The notes: generated by a model from the letters alone, not told the origin. A stretch of 64,000 nt of DNA from Natronococcus sp. CG52 (GCF_023913515.1 NZ_CP099391.1:1364001-1428000), one strand, 5' to 3'. Counted from the first letter of the stretch, positions 51,207-60,809 are shown. Numbers and translations: made by a program.

Positions 51207-53299
51207 AGTTCCTCCGTGTCGACGGTGAGTCTGAGGTCGATCGCCCGTACGCCGTTCGGGCCGGCGACGAGCGGGTTCACGTCGAGTTCGAGAATCGACG
51301 GGAACTCCGTTACCAGCTGTGAGAGCCGCTGGATCGTCTCGACGATGGCCTCGACGTCGGCCGGTTCGCGGCCGCGGGCGCCGCGCAACAGCGGCGCTGC
51401 CTTGATCTCGTCGACCATCCCGCGAGCCTCGCCCTCGCCGATCGGGGCCACCCGGACCGAGGTGTCCTCGAGGATCTCGACGAAGATGCCCCCGAGACCG
51501 AACAGGAGCAGCGGGCCGAACTGCGGGTCGCGGTTCATCCCGACGATCGTCTCCGTCGACTCGTCCATGTCGAGCATCTCCTGGACCTGGACGCCCAGGA
51601 TCGACGCGTCGGGCTGGTAGTTGCGCGCTCGAGCGACGAGATCCTCGTAGGCGTCGTAGACGTCGTCGTCCTCGACGCCGACTTTCACGCCGCCGATGTC
51701 CGACTTGTGGGTGATGTCGGGGCTGACGATCTTCATGACGACGTTGCCTTCGATCGACGCCGCGACGTCGCGGGCCCGGTCGGGATCGTCGACGATATCG
51801 CCGTCAGGCGTCGGGATACCGTAGGCCTCGAGTAAGTCCATCGACTCGACGCCGAGCCGGTTGTCGTCGCGGTCGCGGGCGCGCTCCAGAATCTCGCGGG
51901 CGCGATCGCGATCGGCGTCGAAGCCGGTCGGTTCGTCGATCGTTCGGTCCCGCACGTCGCGGTAGCGAGCCAGCGCGTCGACTCCCGCCACCGCTCGCGA
52001 GGGGTCGAAGTAGTTCGGGATGCCGAACTCGCGGAGGACCTCCTCGGCGGCGCGCGCGCGGTCGCCGCCCATCAAACAGGTGACGACCGGCTTCTCGTAC
52101 TCTTCGCGTTTTTCGATCACTACCTCGGCGAGTTTGTCGTACTTGAGGACGGCCGTGGGGGCGCTGACGACGACCGCGCTGCCCACGTTCGGATCGTCGA
52201 GCGCGACGTCGAGTGCCGTCCCGAAGCGCTCGACGTCGGCGTCGCCGATGGCGTCGATCGGGTTGTAGACGTTCGCCTCCTCTGGCATCGCCTCCGCGAG
52301 CGCGTCGATCGTCTCGTCGGTGAAGTTCGCCATCTCAAGGCTCGAGTCGCCGACGGCGTCGGTGGTCAACACCCCGGGGCCGCCGGCGTTGGTCACGACG
52401 GCGACGCCGTCGGTGTCGGGTTCGGGAAGTCCCGACAGCGCCCGCGCGCAGTCGAACAACTGCTGGACCGACGTGGCGCGGATTACGCCCGCCTGCTCGA
52501 GGCCGGCCTCGTAGGCCCGTTCGCTGCCGGCGATCGCACCGGTGTGCGAGGACGCGGCCTGCGCGCCGGCGTCCGTTCGACCCGATTTGACGAGGACGAT
52601 CGGCGTGTCGTCGGTTACCTCGCGGGCCGTTTGCACGAACCCCTGACCGTCGTCGATGTCCTCGAGGTAGCCGATGATGACGTCCGTCTCCGGATCGTCG
52701 CCCCACTCGCGGACGAAGTCGGTCTCGTCCAGCACGGTCTTGTTGCCCAGCGAGACGACGTCCTGAAAGCCGATCCCCTGCTCGTTCGCCCAGTCGAGCA
52801 CGGCCGTGATGAACGCGCCAGACTGACTCATAAAGGAGATCGACCCGTCGAGGGCGTTTTCGGGGCCGAACGTGGCGTTCATGTCGACCGGCGTCGACAT
52901 CACGCCCAGACTGTTCGGACCGACGACGTTGAGATCGTACTCCGCGGCGATCTCGCGGAGCCGTCGCTCGCGTTCGGCCCCCTCGCCGCCGGTTTCTGAG
53001 AAACCCGCGGTGATGACGACCACGTCGTCGGTTCCGGCCTCGGCGACGTCCTCGAGCGCGTCGATCACGACGCTCGGCGGGACGACGATCAGGGCCAGAT
53101 CGATCGACGGCGCGCTCTGCACGTCCTGATAGCACTCGAGTCCGAGGACCTGATCGCGGTTGGGGTTGATCGGGATCACCTCGCCCGCGAACTCGTCCTG
53201 CAGATTCTCGAGGATCGCCCGACCGACGGCGCCCTCGCGATCGGTGGCACCGATCACGGCGACGGACTCGGGTGTAAAGAGGTCAGATAACCGTCCCAT
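51203..53299 (-). CDS. acd: ADP-forming acetate-CoA ligase, fused alpha and beta subunits
   Basis: 698 residues from ATG 53299 (MGRLSDLFTPESVAVIGATD). Residues 1-450 are the CoA-binding and ligase-CoA alpha part with the Rossmann start above and a likely active-site His in SGRTDAGAQAASSHTGAIAG (about 250). From ~470 the ATP-grasp beta part follows (GIPTPDGDIVDDP, EGNVVMKIVSPDITHKSDIGG, LLLFGLGGIFVEIL). It converts acetyl-CoA, ADP and phosphate to acetate, CoA and ATP, as known for haloarchaeal Acd. It is first in a two-gene operon. Confidence 0.95.
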   Translation of the reverse strand: MGRLSDLFTPESVAVIGATDREGAVGRAILENLQDEFAGEVIPINPNRDQVLGLECYQDVQSAPSIDLALIVVPPSVVIDALEDVAEAGTDDVVVITAGFSETGGEGAERERRLREIAAEYDLNVVGPNSLGVMSTPVDMNATFGPENALDGSISFMSQSGAFITAVLDWANEQGIGFQDVVSLGNKTVLDETDFVREWGDDPETDVIIGYLEDIDDGQGFVQTAREVTDDTPIVLVKSGRTDAGAQAASSHTGAIAGSERAYEAGLEQAGVIRATSVQQLFDCARALSGLPEPDTDGVAVVTNAGGPGVLTTDAVGDSSLEMANFTDETIDALAEAMPEEANVYNPIDAIGDADVERFGTALDVALDDPNVGSAVVVSAPTAVLKYDKLAEVVIEKREEYEKPVVTCLMGGDRARAAEEVLREFGIPNYFDPSRAVAGVDALARYRDVRDRTIDEPTGFDADRDRAREILERARDRDDNRLGVESMDLLEAYGIPTPDGDIVDDPDRARDVAASIEGNVVMKIVSPDITHKSDIGGVKVGVEDDDVYDAYEDLVARARNYQPDASILGVQVQEMLDMDESTETIVGMNRDPQFGPLLLFGLGGIFVEILEDTSVRVAPIGEGEARGMVDEIKAAPLLRGARGREPADVEAIVETIQRLSQLVTEFPSILELDVNPLVAGPNGVRAIDLRLTVDTEEL

Positions 53300-53371
53300 C
53301 GCCCGGAAGTTGGGCGAGGAGCGGGTTAAACGTATAGCGTGGTCCCGCCGTCCGGGAACGGCACTCACGCG

Positions 53372-54388
53372 CTAGTGCATCGAGATCGCGGTTCCGGATC
53401 GGTTGGAGACGAGAAGCGCCAGCAGGTAGATCCCGATCGCCACGACGACGATCGATCCGCCGGGCGGCAGCCCCTGCGAAATCGCGAACGCGAAGCCGCC
53501 GAGAATCGACGCCTGGCCGAACAGGATCGAGAGCGAGAGCGTCTCTCGGAAGCCGTGTGCGACCTCCGAGGCGGCCGCGACCGGAATTACCAACATCGCA
53601 GCGACGAGGATTACGCCGAGAATCTGCATCGCGCCGACGACGACGACGGCCGTCATCACGATCAACAGCGTGTTGTACCAGGTGACGTTGAGTCGGGCGA
53701 CGCGGGCGGCCTGCTCGTCGAAGGTGATGAACAGCAGTTGTTTGTACGTCAGCGCGACGACGCCGACGACGGCGACGGTGAGAATTGCGACCATCCGTGC
53801 ACCCTCGGCGGGGATGACGGCGGCGCTGCCGAACAGGTAGTCCTCGATGCTGACGCCGGAGAATCCGCCGCGGCCGTAGCTGATGATGAGCGTTCCGACG
53901 GCGAAGCTGCCGGTGAGCATGATCGCGATCGGGACGTCGCCGTACGTGTTGGTCCGCTCGGCGAGGAACTGCACGAGAAGCGCGCCGATCACGCCGACGA
54001 CGAGCGCGGCGAACAGCAGCGAGCCGTCCCACTCGGTCGTCGCGCTGAACAGCAGTCCGATAGCGACGCCCGCGAAGGCGGTGTGGGCCAGCGTCTCGCC
54101 GATCAGCGCCATCTCCCGGTGGACGAGGTAGGTGCCGACCAGCGGCGCGGCGATCCCGATAAGCACGCCCGTCGCGATCGACCGCAGCATAAACGAGTAG
54201 CTGAAGACGCTCGTCCCGAGGAGGTAATCGAGCCACATGCCCGCGATCATGAACTGGTCGTAAAGCATCCCCGCGTAGGGGTACTCCTGGAGCCACTCGA
54301 GCGTCAGAAAGCCGATCATCACAACCGCCAGCAGGCCCGTAAGCGCGATACCGACTCGCTCGAGGGCTCGTCTGGTGTCGTGGTGCAT
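53372..54388 (-). CDS. znuB: Zinc/manganese ABC transporter permease
   Basis: 338 residues, an ABC-3 family permease with 8-9 membrane helices (VGIALTGLLAVVMIGFLTL; ILGVILVAAMLVIPVAAAS near the end, the family's conserved segment). It forms the membrane channel of a metal importer. Its start overlaps the ATPase stop (TGATG, 54386-54390). The operon order 56594 to 53372 is binding protein, ATPase, permease. Confidence 0.93.
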   Translation of the reverse strand: MHHDTRRALERVGIALTGLLAVVMIGFLTLEWLQEYPYAGMLYDQFMIAGMWLDYLLGTSVFSYSFMLRSIATGVLIGIAAPLVGTYLVHREMALIGETLAHTAFAGVAIGLLFSATTEWDGSLLFAALVVGVIGALLVQFLAERTNTYGDVPIAIMLTGSFAVGTLIISYGRGGFSGVSIEDYLFGSAAVIPAEGARMVAILTVAVVGVVALTYKQLLFITFDEQAARVARLNVTWYNTLLIVMTAVVVVGAMQILGVILVAAMLVIPVAAASEVAHGFRETLSLSILFGQASILGGFAFAISQGLPPGGSIVVVAIGIYLLALLVSNRSGTAISMH

Positions 54389-55212
54389 CAGTGGTGGTGG
54401 TGAACGACCTGTCCGGTCGATCCGTACGCCTGCTCTAGGGCGTCGCTTTCGACGAACGATTCCGTATCCCCGTGGTGGTAGACCTCCTGGTTGATGCAGG
54501 TGATCCGATCCGCACGGTCGGTGACGACGCCGATGTCGTGTTCGATCAGGACGATCGTGATTCCGGCGTCGTTCAGCGAATCCAGGAGCCGGTAGAACGC
54601 GTCTCGCGATTCCGCGTCGACGCCGACGGTCGGCTCGTCGAGTGCCAACAGATCCGCTTCGGACGCGAGCGCTCGGGCGATGTACGCTCGCTGTCGCTGT
54701 CCCCCCGATAGCTGATTGACCCGGCGATCGGCGAGATTGGAAATGCCGACGGTTTCCATGGCGTCGTCGACGATCTCGGAATCGGTCGCGGTCAGCCGCG
54801 AGTGGCCGGCGTGGGCGAACCGCCCCATCGTGACGGCCTCGCGGACGGTGACCGGCATCGTCCCGCCGCGGCTCGTGGCCTTCTGGGAGACGTACCCGAT
54901 GCGGCTTCCCTGATCGAACTCGTCGACCGGCTGGCCGAACAGTTCGATCGTTCCGCTATCGGGCTCGTGCAGGCCGAGCATCAGGTGCAGCAGGGTCGTC
55001 TTCCCCGACCCGTTCGGACCGACCAGTCCGAGAAAGTCACCCTCTTCGATCGTCAGTGAGACGTCTCGAACGGCGACGGTCTCGCCGTATGCGAACGTCA
55101 CGTTCTGGATGTCGACGATCGGGGTCACAGTAGCTTCACCAACGTCTCGAACGCGGATATTCTTATGTCTTCCATTTCGGTGATCGGGTTCGTTCCGGTC
55201 GTCCGCGCTCAT
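54388..55212 (-). CDS. znuC: Zinc ABC transporter ATP-binding protein
   Basis: 274 residues from ATG 55212, which overlaps the znuA stop (ATGA). A GTG at 55128 would give a shorter protein starting VTPIVDIQNV. Walker A GPNGSGKTT, Q-loop YVSQKATS, signature LSGGQRQRA, Walker B LLALDEPT and the switch His (IEHDIG) are all present. The C-terminus ends in four His (VVHHHH), which may bind metal. It energises uptake by the neighbouring permease. Confidence 0.93.
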   Translation of the reverse strand: MSADDRNEPDHRNGRHKNIRVRDVGEATVTPIVDIQNVTFAYGETVAVRDVSLTIEEGDFLGLVGPNGSGKTTLLHLMLGLHEPDSGTIELFGQPVDEFDQGSRIGYVSQKATSRGGTMPVTVREAVTMGRFAHAGHSRLTATDSEIVDDAMETVGISNLADRRVNQLSGGQRQRAYIARALASEADLLALDEPTVGVDAESRDAFYRLLDSLNDAGITIVLIEHDIGVVTDRADRITCINQEVYHHGDTESFVESDALEQAYGSTGQVVHHHH

Positions 55213-56594
55213 TCGGCATCGAGCGCCTTCGCGAGCGACGGAAGGTTGATCTCCTCCATCTGTTCGATCCATCCGTAGCCCCGTTCGTTCCACTCCTGGA
55301 GCGTCCCCCCGGTCGCCGTGATCGGTTCGGACCCGGTCGCATCGGTTTCGTCGAGTAACACGTCGACCATCTGCGGAACGTCGTCGCCCGGGTTCTGCGT
55401 CTCGAACGGATCGTAGAGGATCGTCTCGATGTCGTGTTCCTCGACGACGCCGATCAGTTCGGACACGTCCTCGCTCGACTCCACTGCATCGGGCGAGACA
55501 CCGACCGGCGTCCGAAGTTCGAAGCCGTAGCGCTCTTCGAGGTACTGGAACGAGTCGTGGCCCGCGACGACGGCAACCTCTCGAGTCGCGTTCTCGGCGA
55601 GTTCCTCGAACCGTTCGTCGACCTCGGCCATCCGGTCGGTGTAGTCGGCCGCGTTCTCCTCGTACTGCTCCGCGTTGTCCGAATCGAGTTCGCCGAGTCC
55701 CGTCGCGATCGTCTCGACCATCTCCTGTGCGAGGACCGGATCGACCCAGACGTGGGGGTCCGCAAACTCCGTCGATTCGTCGTCGGGTTCCTCGACGACT
55801 TCGACGGAAGCGTTGTCCTCGCTCGTGTCCCAGACGACCTCGCCGTCGGCGACGAGTTCGAAGACGATCATCGTCCGGCCGGTCTCGGCGCCGTGTAACT
55901 CGACGTGATCGCCCTGCGGTTCGATCTCGAGGACGTCCGGATCCGCACCGTCGACGACCCGGGCCTCGAGTTGGAACGGCTCGTCCTTCCCGAGCGGGAG
56001 AACGCGGTCCTGCTCGTCCTCGAAGACGCTCTCGATCGCGACGTGCTGGTCGAGGATCACGTCGGGAACGCCGCCGTGCCAGTGGCTGTCGTGCCAGTAC
56101 CCGACCTCCTCGCCGGTTCGACGGTCGTAAATGCCGAACTCCGCGACCTGGACCTCCGCAGGATCATCGTCGTACTCGTCTTCGGGTTCGCGGTCGTCGT
56201 CGCTGCCGCGATCCACCGGCAGTAGCTGGCTCTCGAGTCCCTCGAGGCCGTCGATCAGCGCGACGTCCTCGGCCTCGAGGTCGGCTGCGACGTCCTGCGC
56301 CCAGGCGAACTCGGGACTGTCGAGATAGATGAAGGCCGCCGATTCCGCGATCTCGCGCTGGAGGTCGACCGGCGGCTCCCAGCCGTGGCCCATCTCTCCG
56401 GTTTCGACCGGGTTCTCGATCTCCATCTCGTCGCCGACGACGTGGTTTGACCAGTCGGCGAGTGCAAAGAAGGAAGCGTAGCCGTCCTCTCCGGCCCCGC
56501 TGTCGGCGCCGGGTTCGCTCAGACAGCCGGCGAGGGCGCCGAGCGCGAGCGCCCCGGCGCCGGATCGCAGAACTGCGCGGCGTGAACGAGTCAT
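55209..56594 (-). CDS. znuA: Zinc-binding lipoprotein ZnuA with inserted domain
   Basis: 461 residues from ATG 56594, directly at a Tat lipoprotein signal (MTRSRRAVLRSG...LAGC). The TroA/ZnuA domain is split: the first half ends at about 165 (VDRGSDDDREPEDEY), then an insert of about 125 residues with EEVGYWHDSHWHGGVPD, then the second half with the metal ligands in DPHVWVDPVLAQEM, VAGHDSFQYLEERYGF and YDPFETQNPGDDV. The insert resembles the separate His-rich protein encoded next to it. It is longer than usual ZnuA (~300) for this reason. It delivers zinc to the importer. Confidence 0.92.
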   Translation of the reverse strand: MTRSRRAVLRSGAGALALGALAGCLSEPGADSGAGEDGYASFFALADWSNHVVGDEMEIENPVETGEMGHGWEPPVDLQREIAESAAFIYLDSPEFAWAQDVAADLEAEDVALIDGLEGLESQLLPVDRGSDDDREPEDEYDDDPAEVQVAEFGIYDRRTGEEVGYWHDSHWHGGVPDVILDQHVAIESVFEDEQDRVLPLGKDEPFQLEARVVDGADPDVLEIEPQGDHVELHGAETGRTMIVFELVADGEVVWDTSEDNASVEVVEEPDDESTEFADPHVWVDPVLAQEMVETIATGLGELDSDNAEQYEENAADYTDRMAEVDERFEELAENATREVAVVAGHDSFQYLEERYGFELRTPVGVSPDAVESSEDVSELIGVVEEHDIETILYDPFETQNPGDDVPQMVDVLLDETDATGSEPITATGGTLQEWNERGYGWIEQMEEINLPSLAKALDAE

Positions 56595-56624
56595 ACGAGA
56601 GACTACGCCTGCGCGGATAAAAGG

Positions 56625-56654
56625 GTTATTATCTCTAGCAGGTTGATTAATAAC
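56625..56654. promoter_or_regulatory. Inverted repeat upstream of zinc uptake operon, possible operator
   Basis: GTTATTA (56625-56631) and TAATAAC (56648-56654), separated by 16 bp, 31 bp upstream of znuA. It overlaps the expected TATA region. A metal-responsive repressor site is plausible. A similar but imperfect AT-rich sequence precedes the neighbouring His-rich gene around 57440-57472. Confidence 0.4.
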
Positions 56655-56775
56655 TCGTGGTAGCCCTCCGCTCACGATAGCAATCGGGCGGAGACGATCT
56701 GGACCGTCGCAGTCTTTTGTCGGAGAAAACGACACGCGAGTTACTCACGGCGTCGCGACGAGTTCGTTCGAGCGA

Positions 56776-57417
56776 TTAGTGGTCGTCGTCGTGACTGTGG
56801 TCGTCGTCATCGTCGTGGTCGTCATCGTGACCGTGCTCGTCGTCGGCGTGGTTCTCCGCGTCGTCGTACTCCTCGACGACTTCCGTCTCGAGTTCGGGCG
56901 AATCCCAGTCCGAGTGATCGTCGTGCCATATCTGGACGGTAATCTCGGTGATCCCCGTTTCTTCGCCGGTCAGTTCGAGGTGATCGTCGTGCGATTCGAT
57001 CTCGACGTTCTCCGCCGCGCCCTCGACGACCTCGGCCTCGAGCTGGTACTCCTCGTCCTCTCCGAAGACGATCTCCTCGCCGTCGGCGTCCTCGGCGTGG
57101 ACTTCGACCGAGAGGGTGTCCTCGAGCGGAACGTACAGCGGACCGCCGTCCCAGTGGTTGTCGTGGACGTACGCGAGCGGTTCGTCCGCATCACGGTCGA
57201 CGAGTTCGAACGTCTCGACGTTCATGCGATCGTCATCGTCGTGACCGTGATTATCATGGCCGTCATCGTGGTCGCCGTGGTCGTCATCGTAATCGTCACC
57301 GTTAGCCTCGTCGTCACCGCTGTCCTCACCCAGACAGCCGGCGATACCGAGTGTCGCGATGGAACCGGACGCCGCGAGCAGCGTTCGGCGGGTCGAACGG
57401 ATTTGGTTAGTCGTCAT
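56776..57417 (-). CDS. His/Asp-rich Tat lipoprotein, likely zinc-binding
   Basis: 213 residues. Tat lipobox signal (RSTRRTLLAASGS...GIAGC), a His/Asp-rich linker (DDHGDHDDGHDNHGHDDDD), a central domain (about 65-180), and a second His/Asp-rich tail (DEHGHDDDHDDDDDHSHDDD). The central domain aligns with the insert in ZnuA: YVHDNHWDGGPLYVPLEDTL against YWHDSHWHGGVPDVILDQHV, and EYQLEAEVVEGAAENVEIES against PFQLEARVVDGADPDVLEIE. It probably traps or hands over zinc outside the cell. It lies just upstream of znuA on the same strand. Confidence 0.9.
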   Translation of the reverse strand: MTTNQIRSTRRTLLAASGSIATLGIAGCLGEDSGDDEANGDDYDDDHGDHDDGHDNHGHDDDDRMNVETFELVDRDADEPLAYVHDNHWDGGPLYVPLEDTLSVEVHAEDADGEEIVFGEDEEYQLEAEVVEGAAENVEIESHDDHLELTGEETGITEITVQIWHDDHSDWDSPELETEVVEEYDDAENHADDEHGHDDDHDDDDDHSHDDDH

Positions 57418-57654
57418 TGATAGGTACCATCCGTAGAGTGAGAGTAATTAGTAATGAAGTTGGCGATCTTATTAACCTCCCCGCGGTCGTTTGATCAGAC
57501 TGTTAGGAAGGTATCGTCTCGAAGTCCGCCGTCACTCCGCATCGGCAACGGGATCCTTGCTCGCGAGGGATCGCAGTATCTTTCCAACGAACGCGCTTTT
57601 CGCGCCGATTTCGATCCCGAAAACGAACCGTCTCACGGAATCGGCAAGACGCTC

Positions 57655-58131
57655 TCACTCGGCGACGGACGCCGGCTCCGCATCGGCGTACTGCCGCAAC
57701 GTCTCGGGAGCGATGGGAAATACCGCCGTCGGCGTTCCCGCAGCCGCCCAGACGGTGTCGAACTCGAGCAGCGTCTCGTCGACGACGACGGGAACCCGTT
57801 CGTCGTGACAGAAGGGCGGCACGCCGCCGATCGACCAGCCGAGCGTCTCCCTGATCCGGTCGGGGGACGCCATCGTCACCTCGTCCGCCGGCGCATCGAA
57901 GGCGGCTCCGAGGGAGGGTTCGCTGACTCGGTTGGCCCCGCTCGTGACCGAGATGACGAGCGAATCGTCGATCTCGAAGACGAGGGAACTGGCGATCTGT
58001 GCGACGTCACAGCCGACGGCGTCGGCGGCGTCCGCCGCAGTTTTCGTCCCGTCGGGGAACTCCTCGACGGCCGGGTCGAAGCCGTGCTCCTCGCGGACCC
58101 GTTCGGCGAACGTCGCTGCACGCGGGTGCAT
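57655..58131 (-). CDS. YbaK/EbsC-family aminoacyl-tRNA deacylase
   Basis: 158 residues, the normal length. The family pattern is visible: TAADAADAVGCDVAQIASSL, then VISVTSGANRVSEPSLGAAF and the late loop GWSIGGVPPFCH. YbaK-type proteins remove wrongly attached amino acids from tRNA. The Lys that many members carry in the first helix (IxKSLxF) is Ser here (IASSLVF), so substrate choice may differ. It stands alone. Confidence 0.88.
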   Translation of the reverse strand: MHPRAATFAERVREEHGFDPAVEEFPDGTKTAADAADAVGCDVAQIASSLVFEIDDSLVISVTSGANRVSEPSLGAAFDAPADEVTMASPDRIRETLGWSIGGVPPFCHDERVPVVVDETLLEFDTVWAAAGTPTAVFPIAPETLRQYADAEPASVAE

Positions 58132-58186
58132 ATCCGGTCACTCCGATGCGAGGGATAAAAAGTCGTCGGCCGCGCGAGGACGGCGA

Positions 58187-58597
58187 TCACTCGAGCGAGA
58201 TATCGAGGGCGACGCCGTCGAGCCGACGGTAGGCGGGGATCGGATCGCGGACGACCTCGAACGCGTCGAACCGGATCACGAGCCGTCCGGGATCGATCGT
58301 CGTTCGAAGAACCGGCCCGCGACTCGTCACGGTAACGTACGGCGGCGCGGGAACGGGTCGAGCCTCGAGTTCACAGTCGGCTGCCTCGACCGCGTCGGCG
58401 AGGAGAAGCGGTAGCTGCTCGAGCAGACCGGCCGACTCGAGTGCCGCTCGCAGGGGAACGACGACGCGATCGGGATTCGTCGTTCTGGAGGTATCCCAGG
58501 GCTCGGCGACCCGGTTTGCACAGTCGTTGACGCCCTCGACGAGCGGCCGCCACTCGTCCTGAATTCGGCGGCGTGCCGCCCGAACTGGATGGGACAC
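58187..58597 (-). CDS. Small conserved haloarchaeal protein
   Basis: 136 residues, helical at the N-terminus (RAARRRIQDEWRPLVEGVND) and strand-rich at the C-terminus (YVTVTSRGPVLRTTIDPGRL, VIRFDAFEVVRDPIPAYRRL). No family was recognised. Codon use is typical of the chromosome. It is close to YihY but separated by about 50 bp, in the same orientation. Confidence 0.65.
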   Translation of the reverse strand: MSHPVRAARRRIQDEWRPLVEGVNDCANRVAEPWDTSRTTNPDRVVVPLRAALESAGLLEQLPLLLADAVEAADCELEARPVPAPPYVTVTSRGPVLRTTIDPGRLVIRFDAFEVVRDPIPAYRRLDGVALDISLE

Positions 58598-58647
58598 GAA
58601 GCGAAATGGGAGGGGGATCCACTAAGCTTTCCCGACTTCCACCGGCG

Positions 58648-59769
58648 TCATCGGCTCCGGTCCTCGATCGTGCCGATCCGGAGCGTGTCGACCCGCGAGG
58701 CGATCTCGTGGACCGCCTGCTTCCACTCGGGTTCGTCACGGACCTCGAGTTCGCGGCGCAGGCGTTCGTTCTCCGCCTCGAGCGTCCGCGTCGTCGCTTC
58801 GAGTTCGTCGACTCGGTCCTCGAGTCGGTACCGTCGTTCCCGGTGCGCCTCGAGGTTCTGTTGGAGCATGTTTCGCTCCCGCCGGAGTCGCTCGCTCCCC
58901 TCGCGCAATCCCTCGTTCGTTCGTCGACTGCGAGCGAGTCTGCGTTCGCGAACCGCAATCTCGTCGGCCTCCTCGTCCTCGAGGGTGATTCGGCCCGACC
59001 GCGTCGCGTTGACGACGGCGCCCGCGAGCAGAATCAGCCCGCCGAAGTACAGCCACGTGAGCAACAGCAGGATCGCTCCGACCGGTCCCGCCGCCTCCGA
59101 GTCGGACGCGACGGCGACGTACACCTGGAAGAGCGACTGGAGTGCTGCCCAGCCGACCGCGGCGACGACGACGCCGGGGAGTATCTCGCGGACGGAGACG
59201 CCGACGTCCGGGAAGAAGTAGTACATCGGAAGGAACGCGACCGTGAGTCCGACGACGAGCAGGAGCGGGTTCACCAGTCCGATGAAGGGAATCTCGGGGA
59301 AGGCCGCGAAGACGACGGTCGCGCCCCCTGCGGCGAGGAGTGCGAGCGCGATGGCTCCGAAGACGATGAACGCGTCTCGAAGCTGTTCGAAGAAGGAATT
59401 CTCACTGGCGGACTCGTAGATCTCCGAGAAGGCGGTGTCCAGTCCGCGGAAGATCTTCAGCGACCCCCACACGAGCGTGACGAGCCCGATGATCGATGCG
59501 CCGGTCGTCGCGGCCGACCCCTCGATGGAGTCTTCCAGCAGAACCTGGCCGCTCTCGGGCAGGAAGCCCTCGGTCGTCGCGGCGACCTCGGTGGCGAGTT
59601 GTTCGTCTCCGACGATCGAGACGAGAAAGAAGACGAGCACGAGCAGCGGAATGAGTGAGATGAACGCCTGGTAAGCGATGCTCGCGGCCATGAAGGGAAC
59701 GTTCTTTTCCTGGATCCCGGCCACGACAGCCTTCACGAACGAGACGGTTCCACGGGCGTCGGCAGTCAT
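58648..59769 (-). CDS. YihY/BrkB-family membrane protein with coiled-coil tail
   Basis: 373 residues from ATG 59769 (MTADARG); an ATG at 59784 adds five residues. The YihY domain has about six helices, with the family motif MAASIAYQAFISLIPLLVLV near the N-terminus and TWLYFGGLILLAGAVVNA near residue 245. The C-terminal ~100 residues are a charged coiled coil (RRERNMLQQNLEAHRERRYR). It was once named RNase BN in bacteria, but that activity belongs to another protein, so the function is unknown, perhaps transport. Confidence 0.9.
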   Translation of the reverse strand: MTADARGTVSFVKAVVAGIQEKNVPFMAASIAYQAFISLIPLLVLVFFLVSIVGDEQLATEVAATTEGFLPESGQVLLEDSIEGSAATTGASIIGLVTLVWGSLKIFRGLDTAFSEIYESASENSFFEQLRDAFIVFGAIALALLAAGGATVVFAAFPEIPFIGLVNPLLLVVGLTVAFLPMYYFFPDVGVSVREILPGVVVAAVGWAALQSLFQVYVAVASDSEAAGPVGAILLLLTWLYFGGLILLAGAVVNATRSGRITLEDEEADEIAVRERRLARSRRTNEGLREGSERLRRERNMLQQNLEAHRERRYRLEDRVDELEATTRTLEAENERLRRELEVRDEPEWKQAVHEIASRVDTLRIGTIEDRSR

Positions 59770-60152
59770 AGGAGACGGATCCACCCCAAGAAGGATAGAT
59801 CAACGGCTTGCAGCGACCTCGCCGATGCAACAAAACCGCGTGGAACCGAGAATTCGTGGCCGGTCGAGGCGACGACCCGTATCGCGCTCTCGCGACCGCG
59901 GAGATCGCAAACGATGTTGCGTTCGATCTCTCGCCGAATGAAAGGTACAATCTACTCGACACTCGCGGAACCGATACGGTTCGAGCCAGTTTTCGAGTCG
60001 GTTTCTCGATTATCAGCACGGCCGACTCGACGAGAGAGGATCGTGGAACCCGAACATGAGGGTGCGATTTAGAAATGTCTTTTTCTCGTTTCGTAAAAAT
60101 TGTTTTGTCAAGGGTAACGTTTAAGAGCGAGGCGCGTGTATTCCTGCGTACG
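59770..60152. other. Intergenic region with dpsA promoter
   Basis: About 380 bp. The last 80 bp are AT-rich (TTTTTCTCGTTTCGTAAAAA, then GTTTAAGAGC) and probably contain the dpsA promoter. No gene was seen. Confidence 0.5.
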
Positions 60153-60698
60153 ATGAGCACCCAGAAGACCGTCCGTCAATCGGCCGACGCCGTCGAGGAG
60201 AACGAACTGCGCCTCGAACAGGACAAAGCCGAGCAGATCGTCGACGCACTGAACACGGAGCTCGCGAACGCGTACGTGCTGTACCACCAGCTCAAGAAAC
60301 ACCACTGGGTCGTCGAGGGCGCTGAGTTCCTGCCGCTCCACGAGTTCTTCGAGGAGGCCTACGAGAACGTCGAGGAGGCCGCGGACATCATCGCCGAACG
60401 AGCCCAGGCGCTCGGCGGCGTCCCCGTCTCCGGACCCGCGAACCAACAGGAACGCGCAACGGTCGAGTTCGAGGGCGAGGACGTCTACGACATCCGGACG
60501 ATGATGCAAAACGACCTCGAGATGTACGGCGAGATCATCGCGTCGCTGCGCGACAGCATCGAACTCGCCGATAACCTCGGCGACTACGCCACCGCCGAGA
60601 TCCTGCGCGAGATCCTCGTCACCACCGAGGAAGACGCCCACCACTTCGAGCACTACCTCGAGGACGACACCCTGGTGCTCGAAGAGGCGACGAAGTAA
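60153..60698 (+). CDS. dpsA: DNA-protecting ferritin-like protein DpsA
   Basis: 181 residues from ATG 60153. The four-helix Dps fold shows the ferroxidase-centre residues in YHQLKKHHWVVEGAEF (His near 47 and 51, plus Asp/Glu further on), EFFEEAYENVEEAADIIAER and TTEEDAHHFEHYLE. It stores iron and protects DNA against peroxide in a dodecamer. A frame open further upstream (60075) lacks a plausible start. It stands alone. Confidence 0.95.
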   Translation: MSTQKTVRQSADAVEENELRLEQDKAEQIVDALNTELANAYVLYHQLKKHHWVVEGAEFLPLHEFFEEAYENVEEAADIIAERAQALGGVPVSGPANQQERATVEFEGEDVYDIRTMMQNDLEMYGEIIASLRDSIELADNLGDYATAEILREILVTTEEDAHHFEHYLEDDTLVLEEATK

Positions 60699-60809
60699 AC
60701 AGTCGGACGACGACGGACCCGCGCTGGCAATTCGTTCTTTTTGAAATGCCGTACGAGAGGAAGAGACGTCTCTTCGTCGATCAGTCCGAGTGAGAGGAGA
60801 ACCCGATCG

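Noticed and set aside
53339-54403. Plus-strand frame of 354 codons rich in Asp/Arg/His
   Set aside because: Antisense to the permease gene of the zinc importer; composition is that of a mirror frame.
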